Source of the DNA: Anaerolineae bacterium CG2_30_64_16
Lineage (GTDB): Bacteria; Chloroflexota; Anaerolineae; CG2-30-64-16
Assembly: GCA_001871755.1 (NCBI GenBank)
Contig: MNXL01000248.1
Location: 1 to 9,272, forward strand
Length of the DNA stretch: 9,272 bases
Direction of reading: 5' to 3'
Positions 5,682-9,272 of this stretch are shown piece by piece; the first letter of the stretch is position 1, and each line of letters begins with the position of its first letter. Below the pieces are notes generated by a model. It saw only the letters and a list, made by a program, of their open reading frames with translations, was not told where the DNA came from and searched no databases. The translations under genes and the position numbers were made by a program.

Positions 5682-5705
5682 CCACAGAGACACAAAGGAG
5701 GCAAA
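5681..5705 (+). promoter_or_regulatory. Strong ribosome binding site inside an ACCACAGAGACAC repeat
   Basis: AAAGGAGG (5694-5701) lies 7 bases before the ATG at 5709 and matches the 16S anti-Shine-Dalgarno closely. The sequence before it, ACCACAGAGACAC (5681-5693), resembles a short repeat common in intergenic DNA of many bacteria, so the site may derive from one. It fixes the start of the flavoprotein gene. Confidence 0.55.
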
Positions 5706-5708
5706 CGG

Positions 5709-6842
5709 ATGCAAGTTCTGGCTTTCAACGGCAGTCCGCGGGGGAGGAAGAGCAACACCGACCGCCTCCTGCAGCCTTTCATGGAAGGGGCGCGGGAAGC
5801 GGGCGCGGAGACGGAGGTGGTGTACCTCAAGGACAAGGAGATCAACTACTGTCGGGGCTGTTTCACCTGCTGGACCAGGACGCCCGGCGTGTGCGTCCAC
5901 CAGGACGACATGCCCGGACTGCTGGAAAAGATCCGGCAGGCGGACGTCCTGGTCTACGCTTCGCCGCTGTACATCTTTAACGTCACGGGGCAGATGAAGA
6001 CGTTTATGGACCGCTTTATCCCCCTGGCCAAACCGTACATCGTCCAACGGGGCGATGAGTACATCCACCCCATGCGCTACGAGGAGGAGTGGCCCAAGAA
6101 GGTGGTGATCATCTCCAACTGCGGCTTCCCGGAGCGACATCACTTCTCCGGGCTGGTGGAGCCATTCCGCCGCTTCACCTCCGCGCCCGAGATGGAACTG
6201 GTCACCGCCATTCTGTGCGCCGGGGGGGAGTTGTTGAGGCAGCCGGCGCTGCGGGAGAGCCTGCAGTGGTACACCGAGGCTGCTCGTTGCGCCGGGCGAG
6301 AGGTGGTCGAGCTGGGTCACGTCACGCCGGAGACGCAGGTGGTGTTGGACCGGCCGCTGGTGGAGGATCCCGCCGTCTACTCCCGCATGGCGAACGCCTA
6401 CTGGAACAGCGTCGTCGCCCGCCCGGAAGCTGAAGCCGGGTTGGACGAGGGCGAGCCGGGGACCCTTCGGCAAGCTCAGGGCAGCGCACGGCTGCCGCCG
6501 CCTACCTCGCGCGACACGATGCGCGACATCGTCGCCGGGATGGCGCTGGTCTTCAATCCCCAGGCGGCTGGTGATATGCAGGCCGTGGTTCAATTCGACG
6601 TGAATGGCCAGGAGCCGGGGCAGTACTCCCTGCGTATCGCCGAGGGCCAGTGCGCTGCCTTCGAGGGCGCGCACCCTGAACCCACGTTGACCATCCACAC
6701 TCCTTCGGAAGTCTGGCTGGCCATCAGCCGGGGCGAGCTGGACGGCGCGCAGGCGATGATGCAGGGGAAGTACACCATCGAGGGCGACCTGGGCCTGCTG
6801 ATCCGCTTCAATCAACTCTTTTCGACCACACTGGAGGTGTAA
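5709..6842 (+). CDS. NADPH-dependent FMN reductase / iron-sulfur flavoprotein-like with C-terminal SCP2 domain
   Basis: A 377-residue fusion. Residues 1-200 are a flavodoxin-like FMN reductase: the phosphate loop NGSPRGRKSNT (7-17) and the flavin-contacting SPLYIFNVTGQMKTFMDR (85-102). Between them C48-x2-C51-x2-C54-x7-C62 matches the compact cysteine motif of archaeal/bacterial iron-sulfur flavoproteins (Isf), suggesting a cluster next to FMN. Residues 210-270 are a linker that contains TLRQAQG, the translation of an inserted repeat. Residues 270-377 form an SCP2 (sterol carrier protein 2) domain, a hydrophobic-ligand pocket. The enzyme probably reduces, or passes electrons to, a lipid-like or quinone-like compound held by SCP2; this is inferred. 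There is a strong ribosome binding site upstream, and the stop is 2 bases before the next gene. Confidence 0.88.
   Translation: MQVLAFNGSPRGRKSNTDRLLQPFMEGAREAGAETEVVYLKDKEINYCRGCFTCWTRTPGVCVHQDDMPGLLEKIRQADVLVYASPLYIFNVTGQMKTFMDRFIPLAKPYIVQRGDEYIHPMRYEEEWPKKVVIISNCGFPERHHFSGLVEPFRRFTSAPEMELVTAILCAGGELLRQPALRESLQWYTEAARCAGREVVELGHVTPETQVVLDRPLVEDPAVYSRMANAYWNSVVARPEAEAGLDEGEPGTLRQAQGSARLPPPTSRDTMRDIVAGMALVFNPQAAGDMQAVVQFDVNGQEPGQYSLRIAEGQCAAFEGAHPEPTLTIHTPSEVWLAISRGELDGAQAMMQGKYTIEGDLGLLIRFNQLFSTTLEV
6463..6481. repeat. Dispersed CCCTTCGGCAAGCTCAGGG repeat, inserted in frame
   Basis: This sequence belongs to the widespread CCTTCGACAAGCTCAGG-type repeat, typically translated as TLRQAQG or SFDKLRT. 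It lies in the linker between the flavoprotein and SCP2 domains and keeps the frame. A related longer copy in the opposite orientation is at 6861-6904. Confidence 0.7.
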
Positions 6843-6844
6843 CG

Positions 6845-7864
6845 ATGACGAAGCAGACCCGTCCTGAGCCTTGTCCTGAGCGAAGCCGAAGGGACAGTCG
6901 AAGGAAACCCCGCATCCCCGGTATGGCCTGGGTCTTTATCGGCTTCATGCCCTGGATCATCTACTGGTCGCTTTCCGGGCCGGGGCTGGACGTGGCCGGG
7001 ATGGGCGGGGCGCTGATCGCCGCCGTGCTGCTCAACGGCTATCGGGCCTACATCCGCAATCCCAAGACCCTCGACCTGGTCACCCTCGGCTACTTTGCCG
7101 TTGCCTTTGGCGTCACGAGCCTGGCCGGGAGCGACCTCTTCATCACCTATGGCGGCGCGCTGGTTTACCTGGCCCTGGCCGGCGTCGCCTGGGGCTCGCT
7201 CCTCGCCGGCAGTCCTTTCACGTACGATTACGCCAAAGAGGACTGGGACAAGGCCTTCTGGAACGACCCGATCTTTATCCGGACAAACCAGATCATCACC
7301 GCCGCCTGGGGGGGCATCTTTACCCTGAATGTGATCCTCAACGTCGCAAAGCTGGGCCTGGACTTCCCGACCAGCCTGATCGCCGGCGTCGTCCTGCCCC
7401 TGGTGGGCGTGGTCGGGGGCATCGTTTTCTCCTCCTGGTTCCCCCGTTGGTATCCCCAACGTGCGGCGGTGCGGCTGGGCGGCCGGCGTATCGGCGGGAT
7501 ACCGGCTGGCGGACCAGCTCCGGCTGGCGTGACCGGCCTGCGGCTGGTCGAGTTTATGCCGCTGGCTTTCGACGCGACCGCGGCCCAAGGTCTGCGGGCC
7601 AGCCTGCAGTTCCACTTGAGCGGCGACGGCGGCGGCGCGGGCTACCTGGAGATCGGATCGGGCCGCTGCACCTTCCACCCCGGCGAGGCGGATCAGCCCA
7701 CGCTGGTGATCGAAAGCCCGGTCGAGGTGTGGACGGCCGTCGCCCGGGGGGAACGTAGCGGCGCCGAGGCCCTCCTGGGCGGGGCCTATACCGCTACCGG
7801 CGACCTGGAATTACTGATGCAGCTCGACAAGATATTCGGAGGCGCACGTGAAACGCAAACGTAA
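6845..7864 (+). CDS. Six-helix membrane protein with C-terminal SCP2 domain
   Basis: A 339-residue protein. Residues 7-20 (PEPCPERSRRDSRR) are the translation of an inserted repeat. About six hydrophobic segments follow: near 27-44, 48-66, 77-96, 99-121, 147-168 and 174-197, with a charged loop (YDYAKEDWDKAFWNDPIF, 127-144) in the middle. I do not recognise this membrane domain. A Gly/Pro linker (211-230) leads to an SCP2 domain (232-332), with the family pattern MPLAFDATAAQGLRASLQFHL, LVIESPVEVWTAVARGE and YTATGDLELLMQLDKIF. The SCP2 part probably faces the cytoplasm and could hand a hydrophobic ligand to or from the membrane. GGAGGTG (6833-6839) is the ribosome binding site. The stop codon is created by the tandem AAACGT repeat that follows. 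Confidence 0.85.
   Translation: MTKQTRPEPCPERSRRDSRRKPRIPGMAWVFIGFMPWIIYWSLSGPGLDVAGMGGALIAAVLLNGYRAYIRNPKTLDLVTLGYFAVAFGVTSLAGSDLFITYGGALVYLALAGVAWGSLLAGSPFTYDYAKEDWDKAFWNDPIFIRTNQIITAAWGGIFTLNVILNVAKLGLDFPTSLIAGVVLPLVGVVGGIVFSSWFPRWYPQRAAVRLGGRRIGGIPAGGPAPAGVTGLRLVEFMPLAFDATAAQGLRASLQFHLSGDGGGAGYLEIGSGRCTFHPGEADQPTLVIESPVEVWTAVARGERSGAEALLGGAYTATGDLELLMQLDKIFGGARETQT
6861..6904. repeat. Dispersed TCCTGAGCGAAGCCGAAGG repeat at the start of the membrane protein gene
   Basis: Two TCCTGAGC units (6862-6869, 6874-6881) are followed by GAAGCCGAAGGGACAGTCGAAGG. TGTCC and GGACA (6872-6876, 6892-6896) can pair. This is a larger relative of the repeat at 6463-6481, in inverted orientation, and encodes the familiar PCPERSRRDSRR peptide near the N-terminus. 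Confidence 0.75.
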
Positions 7865-7897
7865 AACGTAAAACGTAAACGTAAACGTAAAACGTAA
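7850..7897. repeat. Tandem AAACGT/AAAACGT repeat
   Basis: About seven head-to-tail units of AAACGT or AAAACGT (the first reads AAACGC) run from the last codons of the membrane-SCP2 gene into the gap before the free SCP2 gene. The first TAA in it is the stop at 7862-7864. The AT-rich stretch differs sharply from the flanking coding DNA. It ends just before the GGAGGA ribosome binding site of the next gene. Confidence 0.75.
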
Positions 7898-7917
7898 TAT
7901 GTCTCAGGAGGAACAAA

Positions 7918-8310
7918 ATGTCGAATGAAACAGCCGATATGCGACCGCGCACCTGTGCCCAGGCCATCGAAGGCATGGCGCTGTCCTTAGACCCGGAGCA
8001 GGCCGGCGATATGGAGACCGTCATCCAATTCCACGTCAGTGGCGAAGGGGGCGGCGAGTGGTACCTGACCATCCAAGACGGCCAATGCCGCTGTGAGCGG
8101 GGCGTGGCCGCCAAGCCGGCCCTGACCATTACCACCCCGGCCGACGTCTGGCTGGCCATCGCCCGCAAAGAGCTGAGTGGGGCGATGGCTCTTATGACCG
8201 GCAAGTACAAAGCTCAGGGCAAGATGGGCCTGCTGCTCAAGATGGACAAGATCTTCTCCCGGCCGCTCACCGAGGCGGACGTCGCCGCCAGGGGCTGGCT
8301 GGAGGAGTAA
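7918..8310 (+). CDS. Free-standing SCP2 sterol-binding-domain protein
   Basis: A 130-residue protein that is almost entirely one SCP2 domain: EGMALSLDPEQAGDMETVIQFHVSG (18-42), WYLTIQDGQCRCERG (48-62), PALTITTPADVWLAIARKELSGAMALMTGKYKAQGKMGLLLKMDKIF (67-113). It has no membrane segment. It matches the SCP2 parts of the two upstream proteins in the same blocks, so the three look like paralogous copies. As a soluble pocket it could shuttle a hydrophobic compound between the flavoenzyme and the membrane protein; this is inferred. The start is fixed by CAGGAGGAA (7905-7913). The last 16 residues (TEADVAARGWLEE) lie outside the domain, and the stop is next to the remains of a TetR gene. Confidence 0.9.
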   Translation: MSNETADMRPRTCAQAIEGMALSLDPEQAGDMETVIQFHVSGEGGGEWYLTIQDGQCRCERGVAAKPALTITTPADVWLAIARKELSGAMALMTGKYKAQGKMGLLLKMDKIFSRPLTEADVAARGWLEE

Positions 8311-8326
8311 AGGCGCGCTGCGAATC

Positions 8327-8689
8327 GTGGTCGAGAGCGACCCGGCCCACTTTAATCTGATCTTTGAGTGCTGGACGGTGGCCCGCCAGAACCCCCTGGT
8401 GGCTCGCGAGCTGGATGACCTCTTTCGCCAGTTTCAAGGGGCGCTCCCGGAGGGTCTGGCCGATGCGGTGGCGCGGGGCGTCATTGCCCCGGCGATCCCA
8501 CTGGACGGGCTGGCGGCGCTGCTGCTGGCTATCACCGACGGTCTGGGGCTGCAACTGGTGACGCACCCGGAACTGGCCGCCGACGAAGCGATCTGGCAAG
8601 CGACAGAGATGGCGGTGCGCGCCCTGTTGGGAGCCGAGGCGACACCGGGCCGTGAAAGAGTGCCGGGCAACGCAAAGCGAGAGGTGTAA
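8327..8689 (+). CDS. TetR-family C-terminal domain lacking the DNA-binding head
   Basis: About 120 residues that resemble the ligand-binding half of TetR regulators: SDPAHFNLIFECWTVARQNPLVARELDDLFRQF (4-36), then ALPEGLADAVARGVIAPAIPLDGLAALLLAITDGLGLQL (39-77) and the closing ATEMAVRALLGAEA helix. The usual N-terminal helix-turn-helix of about 60 residues is absent. The frame upstream of the GTG at 8327 runs back into the SCP2 gene, where it has no HTH. It is either a 5'-truncated remnant or a small ligand-binding protein. The GTG start is only 17 bases past the SCP2 stop; GGAGGAG (8301-8307) lies in the SCP2 gene end and is a distant ribosome binding site. It cannot bind DNA as TetR does. 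The open frame without stops favours recent truncation or retained function. Confidence 0.6.
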   Translation: MVESDPAHFNLIFECWTVARQNPLVARELDDLFRQFQGALPEGLADAVARGVIAPAIPLDGLAALLLAITDGLGLQLVTHPELAADEAIWQATEMAVRALLGAEATPGRERVPGNAKREV

Positions 8690-8692
8690 AGG

Positions 8693-9154
8693 ATGGTAAA
8701 GAAAAATCAGGCTGGTCTGACAGAAATTATTCCGAAACGCTGGATCGGTCGTTGGTTGATTGCAGTGGCGATACTTCACACGGTTTTTGGTGTCTTTGGT
8801 TTTGGTGTCGTGGTTGTCGCGGATAGCTTGGGAGGGATATTGTCTGACGGCCTTATCAACAGCGTTGGGGCAGACCCTGGCCGTTGGGCGATTGCCTGGT
8901 TTCTATTGTTCGGTTTCTTGCTGCTCCTCACAGGTTTCTTCATAGACTGGGTCGAAGCGCACAGTAATAACGCGCTGCCTTCCTGGCTCGGTTGGGGTAT
9001 GCTGGTGATTATCATCATCGGCATTGTGCTATTCCGGTACTGTCCCTCATTTGACTTGACGGGGTTTGGGCCTCCCCAGACGTCTGTGTCAAGGCAGAGA
9101 CTAGCCGTTGCGAACCATTTTTCATCGAAATCTGCGACGAATCTCTGTTCTTGA
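8693..9154 (+). CDS. DUF6463-like small membrane protein
   Basis: A 153-residue protein with three to four hydrophobic segments (about 20-46, 65-86, 99-116). The first part fits the DUF6463 family pattern: WIGRWLIAVAILHTVFGVFGF (17-37), INSVGADPGRWAIAWFLLFGFLLLLTGFFIDWVE (55-88) and ALPSWLGWGMLVIIIIGIVLF (94-114). Function in the family is unknown. The C-terminus (115-153) does not look like the usual family end (a short MPxSGFW-type segment then a final helix) and is polar and unstructured, so the gene may be frameshifted or its end replaced near 9030. Base composition from 8693 on is visibly less GC-rich than the operon before it, hinting at separate origin. The ATG follows GAGAGG (8679-8684) and the TetR-like stop by 3 bases. 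Confidence 0.7.
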   Translation: MVKKNQAGLTEIIPKRWIGRWLIAVAILHTVFGVFGFGVVVVADSLGGILSDGLINSVGADPGRWAIAWFLLFGFLLLLTGFFIDWVEAHSNNALPSWLGWGMLVIIIIGIVLFRYCPSFDLTGFGPPQTSVSRQRLAVANHFSSKSATNLCS

Positions 9155-9272
9155 ATGCCTATTTCATCATTTTTTAGTCCTGAGATCCAGGGATTCGAGA
9201 AAAGAATTCCGTCTTTCGTCCGGCATATGATGGATAAACCGGATAGAAACGCTGGTTGAAACCTGGAAAATG
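9155..9272. other. Right-edge intergenic stretch
   Basis: No gene, convincing hairpin or promoter was seen in this AT-richer end. There is a T6 run at 9171-9176 without a clear preceding stem. A gene may begin beyond the window. Confidence 0.4.

Noticed and set aside
5376..6815. Minus-strand open frame of 479 codons
   Set aside because: Antisense shadow of PadR and the flavoprotein-SCP2 gene, which have clear domains and ribosome binding sites.
6812..7678. Minus-strand open frame of 288 codons
   Set aside because: Antisense to the membrane-SCP2 gene; composition typical of shadow frames, and it includes translated repeat (SASLRTRLRT).

Overview
The window reads like a high-GC chromosomal segment of an environmental bacterium, most likely a Chloroflexota (Anaerolineae-type) lineage. 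This rests on the family mix (DUF1684, DUF427, a glutaredoxin-thioredoxin reductase fusion, several SCP2-domain proteins, PadR, Rrf2, DUF6463) and on abundant short palindromic and tandem intergenic repeats. It is an inference from family knowledge, not a database result. No rRNA, tRNA, CRISPR array or transposase gene was seen.

Left part (1-1000): a DUF1684 gene on the minus strand, followed downstream by a 15-bp inverted repeat, and a 350-base gap that holds a second inverted repeat and the promoter of the next gene.

Sigma/redox block (910-3540, plus strand): an ECF-like sigma factor, an abutting small zinc-finger anti-sigma-like protein, then DUF427 overlapping by 4 bases a glutaredoxin-thioredoxin reductase fusion. 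The reductase carries a one-base frameshift near 3161. A hairpin closes the block. The layout resembles redox-sensing sigma/anti-sigma systems, but that link is inferred.

Decayed zone (3540-4260): two large palindromes flank a minus-strand remnant of a caspase-like (clan CD) protease. Its catalytic His motif is intact, but a TGA stop lies exactly where the catalytic Cys codon is expected.

Regulator pair (4275-5681): a minus-strand Rrf2 gene and a plus-strand PadR gene are transcribed divergently from two near-consensus sigma-70 promoters. Dyads overlap both start regions, and the PadR leader is about 250 bases long and full of GTGCCAGGCAC palindromes.

SCP2 operon (5118-9154, plus strand): PadR, an FMN reductase with an Isf-like cysteine cluster and a C-terminal SCP2 domain, a six-helix membrane protein with a C-terminal SCP2 domain, a free-standing SCP2 protein, a TetR ligand-binding domain without its DNA-binding head, and a DUF6463 membrane protein. 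Three SCP2 modules on three scaffolds (flavoenzyme, membrane, soluble) in one PadR-led cluster is the most system-like feature here. It could handle a hydrophobic, lipid-like or quinone-like substrate. Dispersed repeats have inserted in frame into two of these genes.
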